Assembly: GCA_013396915.1 (NCBI GenBank)
Contig: VWZL01000165.1
Coordinates: 280,684-344,683, forward strand
Direction of reading: 5' to 3'
DNA length: 64,000 nucleotides
From: Stercorarius parasiticus
Lineage: Eukaryota; Chordata; Aves; Charadriiformes; Stercorariidae
This document shows positions 36,110 through 49,191 of this stretch, piece by piece. A program made the position numbers and the translations under genes. Numbering within the stretch: position 1 is the first letter of the stretch; each line of letters starts with the position of its first letter. A model generated the notes under the pieces. The model made no database searches and was not told where the DNA came from. It was given only the letters and a program-made list of their open reading frames with translations.

Positions 36110-36205
36110 CATAGAATAATAGATTTTGAAGTCCCAAAGGATCTGGTCTTATAATTTACTCTGAGCTCCTGTGTAAGACATGTCACATAGTCCCCAATTT
36201 GCCAC
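36110..36205 (-). mobile_element. Ancient CR1 LINE 3' end, short
   Basis: CATAGAATAATAGATTTTGA, GTCCCAAAGGATCTGGTC and CTGAGCTCCTGTGTAAGACA follow an old CR1 type in reverse (ATAGATTTTGAGGCCAGAAGG; CTGACCTCCTGTATAACACA). Short but ordered. Confidence 0.6.
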
Positions 36206-37792
36206 AGCAGAGCTCTAAGTCTAGTACTGCCAACCCAAACTCAACAGCTGAACAAATAACTAACTTTTTTGGTGTCTTTTTTTGAGAAAAAGCAAGAGGT
36301 ATGGAAAATTACTTTGATATTGGCTGTTTTTCTTATTCTGTAAACAGCACATGGCCATGCAGTGTCCAGTACAGTATGTACAGCAATATGGAAGTGTTTT
36401 CTTGGCAACAACAAGAAAGTAAAGCAAGAGATGTCCAAAGGAACATAAGCGGAAGGCTGGTTGCTGATGGGCAAGATAAGTCTCCCCACCGAACTAGCCT
36501 ACTTTGTCATTCCAACTGTTCAAAACCTGACATTTTCCAAGATGTAATTAATATTCACTTTGAAGATGCTTTTAATGAGCTATGGATGCTAAGTTAGTCT
36601 CTAACAGCTTTCCAGTTGTAAGTAATGATTCATTCGGAGAGTAACAGATTCAGCTTTGGAATGTCCCATCTTACTGCCCAGTCTTGCTATGCTCCTGCCA
36701 GCAAAACTCAATGTCTGTAGTGGTCGACCAAGCCATGTGGCACTGGTACTGTGTAGTCTCTTGATATTAACCTGGCATTTAGCCTCCTTATTTCAATATT
36801 CCTCATTTCATGTTGCTATTAAGGTAGACTATTATTCCACTATTATACAGCACTGAAGAACTGTTCAGTCCAGACATTAATATGCATAGCTAAATGTTCT
36901 ACTTCATGCATTTTCAAGTGTCGGGGAGAGAAAAGACATTGAGGATTTGATTCCATTTGTATCCCATATGTACAAATGTGTTCGGTTTACGGCCCTGGAG
37001 AAAAACTTTGCAGCTTCCAGAAGTGCATACATAGCCTGGAATGTGAAAATCTGGTTGTTTTCTTTCTCTTATATTATCTTTGATAATAAAGATTGTACAG
37101 TTGCATAGCTGGCATTTTTACTAGTGACTCATAAGGAAGAATAGAATCCAATTTTCTTGTCCTTAACTATCTTGGCTCTGATGCTGTAGTAAACAGAAAG
37201 CACTTATTGTCAGACAAGTATGTAGATATGACTCAAGAATAGAGAGGGCCACAGATCATCTCAAGAAAAAGAAAAAAAAAAAGCTGTTCTGTGAGAAGAA
37301 CAACTAATGAAGCCTGGTCTGTTACAGGCTTCTTACAGACCTCCCAGCACATTTCTTCTTTGCCTTTCCCCTAAATCCTCTCCTTGTCTGTTTGGCCAGA
37401 TCCATGTTAATTCTGATTGAAACTGATTAACAGGTTCCTTCATTTAGGGGAAGTGAAGAAAGCAATGGCTCCAGAGAGAAACAGAGAAACAGATAGAAAA
37501 TACCATTAGAGAACCTTCATTTCCTCGGGAAATGTCTGGAAGTGTCTGGAGGCCCTAACCCATATCCCAGTCCTACTGCGTTGGGCTGTGTTAGGGCAAT
37601 AGAAGGAAGAAGCTCCTTCTGCCTGGTTATGTCCTACATGTTGCCAAGAGGCTCGCACAGCTAGAAAATTTATCATGGGTCATGGTCACCTTACTATAAG
37701 GCTTTGTTTTGTGTTTTCCCCTTAAAATATAGGCTCCAATGCACTTGCAGCTATTAGTCCTGAAGCAAGAATTAATTCAGAAGTTCCTAAAG
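36206..37792. other. Unannotated sequence, no recognisable gene
   Basis: AT-rich, only short frames. No repeat recognised. Confidence 0.5.
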
Positions 37793-37852
37793 CGTGTTTC
37801 ATGCAGAAGGGCAGAGTAGATGATCCAGTGATTTCTTCCAGTTTTAAAATCC
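37793..37852 (+). mobile_element. Ancient CR1 LINE 3' tip, short
   Basis: GTGTTTCATGCAGAAGGGCA, GAGTAGATGATCCAGTG and TTTCTTCCAGTTTTAAAAT match the old CR1 3' end on the plus strand (TTTCATGCAGAGGGTCAGAC; TAGATGATC; CCCTTCTGACCTTAAAAT). Only about 60 bp are recognisable. Confidence 0.58.
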
Positions 37853-40800
37853 CTCAGCTGAAGAATTGCATATGATCATGTAAATAGCTTTCCTATTCCA
37901 ACTAGCTCTTTGTAAAACAGTCATCATTCATTTGTTCTCAAATATGCATTGTTATGAAATTTACATTTATCAGTTCCATTTTCTCTTACCACTTTTTAAG
38001 AGAACACAAGTCTTTGCTATTTTCTATTTGTGCAGAATCATATTTGCAAAGGATATGACCACATGTGGTAGATACTGTAGGCTGACAAATGCTGAGTATC
38101 AGAGTTTGGTCAAGTTATTCTAAGAAAGGGCTCCATATATACAATATTTCAGAACTAATATGTTCAAAATCCTTTTGGCCTGCAATCTGCCTTAAGAACC
38201 TCAATTAAGAGCACTGCATCCCTGCAGTCACTGTCAAATGGATCTCTGTTCAGGATGATGGTCCTCATATTTCTTGAAGGTATAGAAATCCCCACTGTAA
38301 TTTTCCTTCTTTGCTGTTTCTTCTATTTCAAGTCAGCTCCCATGAATATCTTGACAAATAAAACTTTTCCAAACACACCCCGATATTGACAGACAATATA
38401 TAGAAAAGACCCACAACACCACCTAAGTCACATATGGAGTTTGCGAGATATTCATAGCTAACTTTTTCTCCCCTCCACAAAGGATTCAAACTTGCATATA
38501 TGCATCAAAAAGTTTTAATGGTTACCTGTTTTAAATTCTTAGATCTGTTAACAGACTGGAAAACTTGATTGTTAGACCATCTCTGTAATACTCCTTGTGC
38601 TTATGTTTGGGTAGGTCTACATCCCATGGACTTGGGTATGTGAAGCAGCCCTTAAACAGAAATCAAATAGCTGAGCCAAAACCGTCCAACACACAGCCTA
38701 AATCCAGCGTTCTGCATCTGTGTTTTGCTTTGGCTTCCCTGTTCGTTGCAATTCTACCTCTGCACGTCTCCAGAAATCTCCAAGTATCTCAGCTCTGCCC
38801 CAGCCTTTTCAAGCACAGATAAACCAAGGGCTCAGCTGTCCCCATTGCCTGACTGGTCTGTGATTCCACATGTGCTCTTAAGCTTATTTAAGATATGTGG
38901 ACAGGATTGATTCAAATTGAAACTGTGGGCACTGTCTTTCAAGAAATTGTAACAGTAAAATAATGGATTTTGCATCCAAAAGGATATCAGTATGAATGCT
39001 ACACTTTTTGTACTTTTTTCCACATGGAACTCAGCCCTTTTCCATACTGTGCATCTACCTTAAGTTACAGAAGAAAAGCTTGCATTTTGTTTTTCCTACT
39101 ACTAGATCTAGAGTTGGTTAAAGTGATCCAAGACTCTAGATCAGCACTGACCCTAAAGTCACCTTTAATTTACACAGTGGATACTGTGATGATAATGACA
39201 AGCATTTTTTTGCTTACGTGCCGAATTTTACTTTGGCACTTTCCTGTCATTTCTGCATTTTCTGTGACTTTCTGGACAGCATGCAATTCGTCCAAATCAG
39301 AAATATTCAGGAAGAAATCACTTCAGGCTCAGCAACCTAAAAATATCTATTAGAAATATCTTCAGAAATATAATAACCAGACAAGAACAGTTGATCCTCA
39401 TTGTCCTAGACTGCAATATCTGTTGAGACATCTTACAACACACTTCCTGCCCTGTGATTTCATCCCAGGAATTTCTCTCATGCTAAAAACAACTTCCAAA
39501 TATTTCAGCCTACTAAGCAAAGCATTAATTGTACTTCTGACATTACCTTATATTTAATTTTTTCTGTTTATGTTGGGTAATCTGTAGGAAGGGTAGACTG
39601 ATGACTCCCTGCAATTCTTGATTTTAAATTCCACAATATTGTTTTAACCTTTATCCTACTGGTAAGGAAATAGCACTTACAGCCTCTCTCTGTGCCTACT
39701 CTGTCTACTTCACGCCGTCCTATGGGCTTGGATAAGGACGGAGGCCTGGCAAAGACTTGCCTAGAAACAAGCTATTAACATGAGATGTGTTCTACAGATG
39801 TACCCTAATTTAAGCAGTAGAAGATCACATGCATACTAGATAATTAATTTGGGGATTTAACAGACCAAAGGTCAAAATCACAACAAAATTAGCTGGTTTC
39901 TTTATATCACCACTTACGCGGCAGAAGGTGGGGGATATGTATTGTGAGCACTCTCTAGTTAAACTGTTGTGCTAGCACAAAACATTACTGCATTAGGCTG
40001 TAGCCTGTAATCAATCCCAGCTGGAAGCTCATATCAACATTACTGTTCTTCTTGCCAGTTCCCTGTTAATCCTTTAAAAGGGTAGGTAAAAACAGGACTA
40101 GTGTCTTATATTACATAGGTTGATTTATAGAACCCAGCTATTCAAACATTTTATTCTACACAGTTTACAGGCCAAATAATTTTATTTCTGAAATGTTTAA
40201 TTGGTTAATTTAGACCATACAAAATAAATGACAAAAGGCTCCAGCAGAAATTCTATCCCATAGTCTCTCATTTTGGAGTATTTTGTTCCCATTTGTAATG
40301 TCGGGCCTCCCTCTGTTCACTATAGCAATGCTTTGTTGGGCTGAGGAGTGAGCTTTTATATACATATGGAATTCTTAGAAATACTGTCATTGAGCCAGGT
40401 ATTTCAAAATGTATGCTTTTCCAGAAACCTCTATCGGATAGCATGCATATCTGTGCTGCTTCTCTCGCTTTTGAGAGCTGACATAGGATGGATAGATGGT
40501 CCAAACTCTGCAGCTTTAGCTGCCTGAGAATGGCAGTAGCACCCTGATGTGTCTCCCATTTTCCAGGCCAGTCAGTCCCATCATTATGAAGCCAAAAATC
40601 CTATAAGGGACTGTCCCCTGGATGAAAACAGATGAATTGAAACTGAAAAAAACAATATAATCCTAGCCAGAAAACAACGTACAAAGCTAGCTAGAGCTTT
40701 GTACTTCTTTTTTTTTTTTTGGCTTAAAACTTTCTATTTCTCCTCCCTCCTGTCCCATAATCTTCAAAGCAGTTTGGATCCTTGGAGTCCAGTTGACTCA

Positions 40801-41099
40801 TCATTAATCCTAGATAAGTTAGTAGCCTGTCTGATGAAAAAGTCCTTTTCTTCTGAGAGTTACTGACAAACTCCATCCCCTCTTCACCAAAGAAGCTAAG
40901 GCCATGGTGATCCCACATACTGGTTTGTCCCTAATTGAATTCCCAAAACAGACTGTTACTAAACCTGAATGTGCAGTTGTGTTTCTAGCTGGTAGTAAAT
41001 GCAGCTGCCTGGGCTCAGAGGAGCTGGGAACGCATTGCTTTGCATCCCCTCTTTCTGTCTGCTGTTGTTCCCTTACTTTGGTCCTGAGCTTCAGTATCA
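37853..41099. other. Unannotated sequence, no recognisable gene
   Basis: AT-rich unique DNA with short overlapping frames (largest 127 codons at 38970-39353 plus, no known motif). No mobile element recognised. Confidence 0.5.
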
Positions 41100-41545
41100 T
41101 ATCACACAACCATGGAATGGTAGGGGTTGGAAGGGACCTCTGGACATCATCTAGTTCAACCCCCCTGCCAGAGCAGGGCACCTAGAGCAGGTTGCACAGG
41201 AATGTGTCCAGGTGGGTTTTGAATGTCTCCAGAGATGGAGACTCCACCACCTCTCTGGGCAGCCTGTTTCAGTGCTCTGCCACCCTCAAAGTAAAGAAGT
41301 TCCTCCTCATGTTTAGATGGAACTTCCTATGTTCAAGTTTGTGCCCATTACCTCTTGTCCTGTCGCTGGGCACCACTGAGAAAAGACTGACCCCATCCTC
41401 CTGACACCCACCCTTTAAGTATTTATAAGTATTGATAAGATCCCCCCTCAGTCATCTTTTTTCCAGACTGAAAAGACCAAAATCCCTCAGCCTTTCCTCA
41501 AAAGAGAGGTGCTCTAGTCCCCTCATCATCTTTGTAGCCCTATGC
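41100..41545 (-). mobile_element. CR1 LINE, 3' part, younger copy (first assembly copy)
   Basis: A well-preserved CR1 3' end in reverse: GGGTTGGAAGGGACCTCTGG, CATCTAGTTCAACCCCCCTG, AGAGATGGAGACTCCACCAC, GGGCAGCCTGTTTCAGTG, TTGTCCTGTCGCTGGGCACC and TCCCCCCTCAGTCATC in the normal order. It is 5'-truncated near 41545 (GTAGCCCTATG). It includes the untranslated region and the tail of the reverse transcriptase frame. It is less diverged than the other copies, so it is the youngest CR1 here. Confidence 0.95.
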
Positions 41546-43020
41546 ATATCTAGCCAGCAGCCAGTCTTTCGGGTTAAATAGCAGGCTCTTCAGGCTCCAG
41601 ATACCACCTAGATACACTAAAACTTGCTAAAAGATGTTGCCAATTTTATTAAATAAGTTCTTCCAAAAAAGGTGCTGCCTTAAATGAGGGTAAAACCTGA
41701 AAAAAGCTACAAAAATCACCAAACACATAAAATACTTATAGTCTTAAGGAGATTGCTTTGGAAAAATGCTACAGCAAACAGCGTGCAGTTCCAGGACACT
41801 ACTTGTACAGTTAGGGAGATTACAGACTGTGCCAAACTGTCTTTATGCACAGTTAAGGGCAATATTCCTTTTATGACTACTACTCATTTCCAATCTACAG
41901 TGAGCTGTGGTTCAAAGAGTGATTCTGGTTGGTGTTTTTTATTTTGAAGCTTTTTTCTAGTAGAGATGAAAGATTAAAGTAGATCAAAGTTTAAGGCAAA
42001 GTCTGAATTCCGTAAAGCAGATTTCAGTGCTTTAGCCAGTTGAGGAAACTGTCCTTTGATAGTCACAATAGATAGCNGGACCTCTGGACATCATCTAGTT
42101 CAACCCCCCTGCCAGAGCAGGGCACCTAGAGCAGGTTGCACAGGAATGTGTCCAGGTGGGTTTTGAATGTCTCCAGAGATGGAGACTCCACCACCTCTCT
42201 GGGCAGCCTGTTTCAGTGCTCTGCCACCCTCAAAGTAAAGAAGTTCCTCCTCATGTTTAGGTGGAACTTCCTATGTTCAAGTTTGTGCCCATTACCTCTT
42301 GTCCTGTCGCTGGGCACCACTGAGAAAAGACTGACCCCATCCTCCTGACACCCACCCTTTAAGTATTTATAAGTATTGATAAGATCCCCCCTCAGTCATC
42401 TTTTTTCCAGACTGAAAAGACCAAAATCCCTCAGCCTTTCCTCAAAAGAGAGGTGCTCTAGTCCCCTCATCATCTTTGTAGCCCTATGCATATCTAGCCA
42501 GCAGCCAGTCTTTCGGGTTAAATAGCAGGCTCTTCAGGCTCCAGATACCACCTAGATACACTAAAACTTGCTAAAAGATGTTGCCAATTTTATTAAATAA
42601 GTTCTTCCAAAAAAGGTGCTGCCTTAAATGAGGGTAAAACCTGAAAAAAGCTACAAAAATCACCAAACACATAAAATACTTATAGTCTTAAGGAGATTGC
42701 TTTGGAAAAATGCTACAGCAAACAGCGTGCAGTTCCAGGACACTACTTGTACAGTTAGGGAGATTACAGACTGTGCCAAACTGTCTTTATGCACAGTTAA
42801 GGGCAATATTCCTTTTATGACTACTACTCATTTCCAATCTACAGTGAGCTGTGGTTCAAAGAGTGATTCTGGTTGGTGTTTTTTATTTTGAAGCTTTTTT
42901 CTAGTAGAGATGAAAGATTAAAGTAGATCAAAGTTTAAGGCAAAGTCTGAATTCCGTAAAGCAGATTTCAGTGCTTTAGCCAGTTGAGGAAACTGTCCTT
43001 TGATAGTCACAATAGATAGC
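41134..43020. repeat. 943-bp direct duplicate around a single N (likely assembly artefact)
   Basis: 41134-42076 and 42078-43020 match, with one N at 42077. The one difference I found is A at 41317 against G at 42261. The duplicate holds most of the CR1 plus about 530 bp of unique flank. Identical flank on both sides argues against two CR1 insertions and for unmerged contig ends, perhaps from the two alleles. Confidence 0.92.
42078..42489 (-). mobile_element. CR1 LINE, 3' part (second assembly copy)
   Basis: Repeats 41134-41545 through the assembly duplicate and lacks the first 34 bp, which hold the terminal octamers. Count once. Confidence 0.93.
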
Positions 43021-43674
43021 CAGAGCCTTGTGGAAAGGACTTTGAGAGTTTTTTGATTCAAATCTCTAGTGGATTTCCTAGTGAAAAGAAACTTAATTAT
43101 ATTAGAGTCGAATGTGATATACTATCTACTTCATTGATTTTTTATTTTTAATTTTTTTGAAAACTACCACATCATATTAGAATCTAATACACCTTTGGTA
43201 AACAGTTTTCCTGCCATAGACAAATGGAATGAAAAAGTAATTACTTTAAACCAATAGTCAGTGCTACCCTGATTTTCAACTCTCGAACTTTTACACATCC
43301 CCTTGACATTTGAATCCTTGTTATATCTTTGACCTTAATCTTGCAACTAGTTTGTTCTTCTGAACTTGTAACAATAGGTCCAGGGAGGTGGAGAATTTTC
43401 TTCCATTTATAGCAAATCCTGTTATAGGGGTTTCTTTAACTGAATTTAAATCATCATTTTGTATAGAGTGACATTTCCTTTTCTGCATTCTCATTGTTTG
43501 CCTTAAGAAAATCTTTGGTTTAGTTATTAATCTCACAGTTGGCTTTTAACTATGAAATGACACCTCAGAGCTCTGAGCCATTTTTTTTGTGACTTAAGTG
43601 AACATTTATTACTGAAGTTTCACAAAAAATCAAAACACAAAAAAGATATAGTGCCCTAGGCGTAAAAGAAAAAC
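43021..43674. other. Unannotated sequence with one coding-like minus-strand frame
   Basis: A minus-strand frame (43536-43321, 71 codons) ends TSLDLLLQVQKNKLVARLRS and carries an acceptor-like TTAAATTCAG in its middle. It could be a terminal exon remnant. Not recognised, low support. Confidence 0.3.
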
Positions 43675-43919
43675 AAATAAATAAATAAATAAATAGAAAG
43701 GAAGGAAGAAAGGAAGAAAGAAAGGAAGAAAGAAAGAAAGAAAGAAAGAAAGACAGAAGGAAGGAAAGAAGGAAAGTAAGGAACAAAAAGGAAAGAAAGA
43801 AAGGAAGAAAAAAGAAAGAAAGGAAGACAGGAAGGAAGGAAGGAAGGAAGGAAGGAAGGAAGGAAGGAAGGAAGGAAGAAGGAAGGAAGGAAGGAAGGAA
43901 GGAAAGAAAGAAAGAAAAT
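43675..43919. repeat. AAAT then GAAA/GGAA tetranucleotide repeat tract
   Basis: Five AAAT-type units (about 43675-43694) lead into about 225 bp of mixed GAAA and GGAA units, including a clean GGAA block near 43829-43878. Purine-only except for a few interruptions. Open frames on the minus strand encode only Phe/Leu/Pro/Ser repeats and are not genes. Confidence 0.97.
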
Positions 43920-46900
43920 ATTCACTTTAGCAGAAGTCCATAATATGCATCAATGAATGTCAAATTTACAGTGACCATGACTGATATTTGTTTGGTATTC
44001 ATGAGGCTCCCGTATTTATGTCAGAATTTCTTGGATAGAGACAGGTACACATGCACTAAGCATTGTGTCTGATGTGTTTGGGGTTTATCCAACACACTGG
44101 GCATTGCTTTATGGGGAGCCTGTGTTTGTTCTGTTCATCCAAATATGTTCCATATGCATTGGACAGGTAACCTACACAGTGTTGTGCAATGATTCCAATA
44201 CACCCAGAATAAGCAATTTGGTTACACAGGCACTGTGTATCTGAACAGCAAATAAACCATAGGCACCTCCTTGTCCTGGATGTCTTGCAATCCCTGCATG
44301 TCCAGCAGACCCGACCTCAACACGCACTATGATCCACTGCCCAAGGATTTATAGCCACTGCACTGACTGGGCTGTTGTGTTACACCAGGAATTTCCTAGA
44401 AAAATAACAAAAGTTCTCTTTTCTGCCTGGATAAAATTTATTGGTGGGAAAAGACATGTTTAGAGAAATGCCATAGGCCTAGTAACACTATATTCCAATG
44501 GACAACTGTTCCTTGTCATGACAAAAAAATCATAGAATTTCATAAAAACCTCCCCTAACTGATCAGGACTGATTTAAATCATTGGTTCTCTCTGTAACTA
44601 ATAGAGTAAAGGAGCTCTGCCAGGCTTCTAGATAGAATCTGAAGTCTGTGCTTAGATGTTTTATAAGTTATGTTTTATGTATTTTCATTTTGGTAATCTA
44701 CTTATTATTAAAATCTTATCTTGTTTAAGAAAGCTCCAAATTACTAGCAAGATAATTTATTTTGGGACAAGGTACTGTGTGATGTTTCCTAACCACATCC
44801 TCTGTCCTGGAGCAAGCAATATTTGTGAGGATTACTCTGACGAGCAGTCGCATTTTTGAAGAGAGTACCTGTTTTAAAGACACGCCAGCAAGTACTATCA
44901 TGGAAGTAGAAATGTGAAATGCTCAAAAGGTAAAAATGCCACCAGTGTCTATGACAGCAGAATTCAAAATATTGTTTTCGGTGTCTTCATGTGCAATAGA
45001 TTCCTAATCTGTGAATCTGAATTACTGAAAGCAATATAAAGAAAATAAAATATTTATAGAACTGGTTTCTGGACTCTCTTCTCCATAGGTGGGCAGATAA
45101 TAATGCTGATATGTTCCAGTATCCTTATTCTTTGTTTAGTTCTCCAGGAGCCTTGCAGTATAAAGAAGTATAAAAATATAAATTATAAGAACTTTATACA
45201 ATAAAATTACTAAACATAAGAAACTAGTCACTCCCCAAGTGTACTTCTCTTTTGTCCTCAGTATACACAGACCTTATACAGTCCCTGATATTTATTACAC
45301 CGAGATTCTGGAAAAGACCTTTGATAAATAAAGTTGTGACCCTGTGAAGACAAACAGGCCCATAGCCTGCTAAGTCCAAGTGGACTATTACGTTCATTTT
45401 AATGGAAGGAATAGGCTTAGGGAGTCAAGGATGTTAACATGATCCTATTATGTTAAGACATGGTTTTAGGCAAGGTTTAAAACCTCCAAGAGTCATCTGC
45501 AACACATACATCTTCACAAAATAGGTGCTCCTTGATTTTTGCAAGGATATTACCTTACTTATATTAGGCACTTTCAGCTCATGTTATCTATTGCAAGCAA
45601 ATAAAGTTTTCTGTTTGTTAAATGTGTTCTATCTTAACGTTTGTATGCAGATTTGAAATTAAAGAAACTATAATTTGGGAATACTCATTTAGGAAACACA
45701 AGCTTCACAGGCCCCATAGGTCTTCTTCCTTCACTCCTAAATGGAGTTTTTAGCACATCTTTCTTATGAACTCAGTGCTTCTACTGACATAAACATAAAA
45801 ACCTAAACTTTCATCTTCCAAAACACCTTCATTTTTTATTTTGTGAGGGTTGCACAGGCTTGTCTAATAATAAAATTTGGCCTTTGTATTTGGATGGGAA
45901 AATGCCTGAAAGTTACATGTTAAGAAAAAAATCTTCTACGAACTGTTCTCAAAAGCTAAACACTTTCAAGATGTGATAGGCACTTGTATGTCAAAGTTTA
46001 TTCATTTTATGGGATTGTTCTGAGGACTGGATATGTTACTTATGCAATCTCCCAGAAATCTTGGAAAGGCTCATTTTAAGAGCTGAAAATCTTTATACAA
46101 GTTTTTGCATACAAAGAATTCTAAGTGCTTAATATAAAAACATGAAAGTGCCCATTGAACCCTGAGCTCATAGAAAGGATGGATTTAGGCTGTTTGCAAT
46201 GGCTCAGCTAAAATTTCTTATTGGTGAGGTGTCCACATGCTTTATAGCGCTCATAAAGGAAGTGTTTCACTTCAGGTGATATTTTTTTCAAGACATTTAT
46301 TTACCAATTTGTCAGTCATCTGTGGCATCATGTGGCAGCTCCACAGCAAGTATGTTTTCCTAAAGCCACAGTCATTATTACTGCTGGACAAAAAAAGATC
46401 AACCCTATCTCACAAATAATGTAAAAATTCCAAGGCTATCATTTTTCTGCAAGAGGCAGAACTGAGTCTTTTTAATGGGTTTAATGAATCAGCCTAAGGA
46501 CAGTCAACAGGTAAGAGCAAGTGCTTGAACTTGCATTTGCCATAAACCACTCTTCGCATTGGTACCTAGGCTAATAGTCATGTCGGTATGAACTCTCTTG
46601 ATCGATCTTCCTAGAGAAGTTTCATCAAAACTAGTAAATTTCTATTACAAATTTTGGGTTGAATGAGATGGTATTTTAGCAGTGCAGCAATAAAAAGGAG
46701 GAAAAATACTGTTTGACACTTTTTGTGTCATGCTTATCTGGTAAAAAAAACCCTAGCAAGTAATGTATTGCAATAGCTAGATGTAAAAATGCTTACAGTG
46801 ATTCTACTGGAGATTATTTTAAAGAAAGGAGTGCAGGCATTCAGAGGAGATGAGACACAAGGAGGAGAGCACCTGGAAGGACTGTCAGCAAATTTCACAT

Positions 46901-49143
46901 TATCAACAGGCTTACAATGGCACATTATCATGAACAGAGGAGAGAGACTCAGGAATATAATAAAAATAAACCTTTTCATTTATTTTTTTACTGTCCTACA
47001 GAATTTAAATTCATATCAAATTCATTTCTGCTATATAATTTGGTTGTACAGTTCAGCAAGCATGCAGTTCTCTAGGTAATTGAACAAATATAGTCCGTTC
47101 TCTTACACTTTTGGTTTTTGATTCTGTGGGCTCCAACACTGATAGCTCTGATTAGAGCTTTCTGTGGTATTGGTCACTGAAACACGCAGGAACTTAATAT
47201 CCTTGAGAGAACTATCCCTCTGTGCAATTTGGTTGCAATTAGTAACACATTCAGAAGTTATTAGGGAGGAACTGACTAGGAGACAGGCAGATTCCCTTTC
47301 ACGCCGCCGCCTCTCCCACACACAAAATATCCTCTTTAATTTTGGAAACTGGAGTGACATTCCTTAACTGCACCTTGTCAGAGAAATTTCTGGGGTTTGG
47401 CTTTAATCCTGTTAAATTCCCTGTAAGTTTTCTCTTAGGCAGCTTTCAAGACTTTTTATATTTTCAAAGCAAACTCTAGATACCTTTTAATTAAGTCTTA
47501 CACAATTCTTATACAATATACAAGTCTTATACAATATACATACAAGTTAAATGTCATTATTCCTTATCTGCATATTTGAGAAACAGAGAAACATTCAGGA
47601 CTGGCTTCAAAAAGGCAGGAGACTGCATATATGCTGAGACTTCATTGCAAATACCTATTGGCGTCAGTCTGTCTTGTGTTCCTCAGCATTCCTTGGATAC
47701 AGACCACTTAAACGTATGCAGCTGTATCCAGGCCAGTGCTGGAGATGTGCAAATATAATCCTACATGGTCATAGGTTGCAACATATCACCAAACTAATTT
47801 TTTTTCAAGGGATAAATCGTATATTGGTTGCAGCTCTGCTCTCCTGCCTATTCATATTCAAACCAAGTCTGAGCATGAGCGAGAAAGGGCAATGTCCATA
47901 TCGTGCTGTTGGTAGAACTTCTGCTTCTCGTCGAAGTTTTGCATGAGAACATAAAATATTATACTGAAAACTCTTATTGTTTGTGTGATTGTTTTGTGTT
48001 TCACATGCTGTAAAGAACCTGAACCACCATTTTTAATGCCATAAGAACCATTCGCTTGCAAATTATGCGTGATATTTTGCACAGCTGGAAGAAATTTGCC
48101 TTTTTGGCATCATGAAATGTTGAGTGGCCATGGATGTGTGACATGGTAACAACCAGCAGTTCTCTGGAGGACATGATTTGCTAATGTCATTTGAAATTGC
48201 CTGATTCCCTATTGGAATTTCCAACTTGAAAACCTTCATCTCTCACATGCTATTTTCTGAATGGCAAAATACATGTAAAACAAAGTTTCTGTTTTGATAA
48301 ACACAGCACAGACTTAAAATTCTGGCCACTGCATGCACGGGCTTTCCTAATGTTATTGCTACCCATGTCACTACAAAAATGTGATAGCATCTTTAACTGT
48401 TCAATCCAAGCTGGGTCGTGGGGGGTTCTTACTATTGTCAGAACATGAGAACAATTAAGCCTTGTGGAAGCACAAAGGAAGAACGCAAACCACTGCTGCT
48501 GCCACTTGCAGGAAAACAGGCTTGTCATTTACTGTAGAAAACCAATGATTAGACTACAATAGCAGCAGCAGCTTAGTGATTTGCTTAATTTTTTTAGCAA
48601 GCAGAACTCAGCACCTGGACAATGAATTTTCCACCTAATCATCATCACAGAGAGGATGTTCAGTTTGACAGGGCAAATATACCTCTACAAGGAATTACAG
48701 GTTTTCATCTTAAGAATGTGCAATGGGTGCTAATTTACTATTTAGGAAATTCAGTGGCTGAGTTTCAAAGCACAAAACTAAGTCATAAGTATTCATTTAT
48801 TGCTTCGTAAATTAATCAGAAAATTGTTTTACACTTAAAAAAGACAATGTGCAATCACTTTTAAGACTTATGTGATGTGTGTGTTGCAGCCCTTTGAAGA
48901 CTCTACAGTTTCATTTCCTCCTTGTACAATGATACACGTTACGAAGTTTTGTATTTCTTAGCCAAACATTTTAATTGTGCAAGAGGTGGGCTACTTCCGA
49001 AAGACTTATCAGTCTGCCAAAATTTTTTTTGTAAGTGATCTTTTTAAAGTGAAAATTATTCACCTCCACATTTGATTTCATGAACATATTGCTATGTACC
49101 TGTATCATTACCATGTAATCATATAATCCTGGGAAACATCCTC
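43920..49143. other. Unannotated sequence, no recognisable gene
   Basis: AT-rich unique DNA. A short 18-bp tandem duplication (CTTATACAATATACAAGT, 47508-47525 and part of it again from 47526) is the only local repeat noted. Open frames are all below 100 codons. Confidence 0.5.
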
Positions 49144-49191
49144 CTAATTGGTTCTTTTGTTACCAATTAGACAAAAGGGTGCCTTTTGTCT
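49144..49191. repeat. Two adjacent perfect inverted repeats
   Basis: CTAATTGGT (49144-49152), 9-nt loop, ACCAATTAG (49162-49170). Overlapping its end by two bases: AGACAAAAGG (49169-49178), loop GTG, CCTTTTGTCT (49182-49191). The two stems share AG and cannot both form fully at once. Confidence 0.92.

Noticed and set aside
41192..42891. Pairs of identical 70- and 87-codon frames
   Set aside because: The same sequence seen twice because of the 943-bp duplicate. The first pair is antisense CR1.
43829..43910. Regular repeats that could be mistaken for a CRISPR-like array
   Set aside because: Simple tetranucleotide repeat without distinct repeats and spacers, in a vertebrate genome.
43565..43925. 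Minus-strand frames rich in Phe, Leu, Pro and Ser
   Set aside because: Translation of the GAAA/GGAA repeat, not a protein gene.
44528..44580. CATAGAATTTCAT-type words like a reversed CR1 end; a similar case lies at 54541
   Set aside because: Too short and not followed by the rest of the CR1 3' region.
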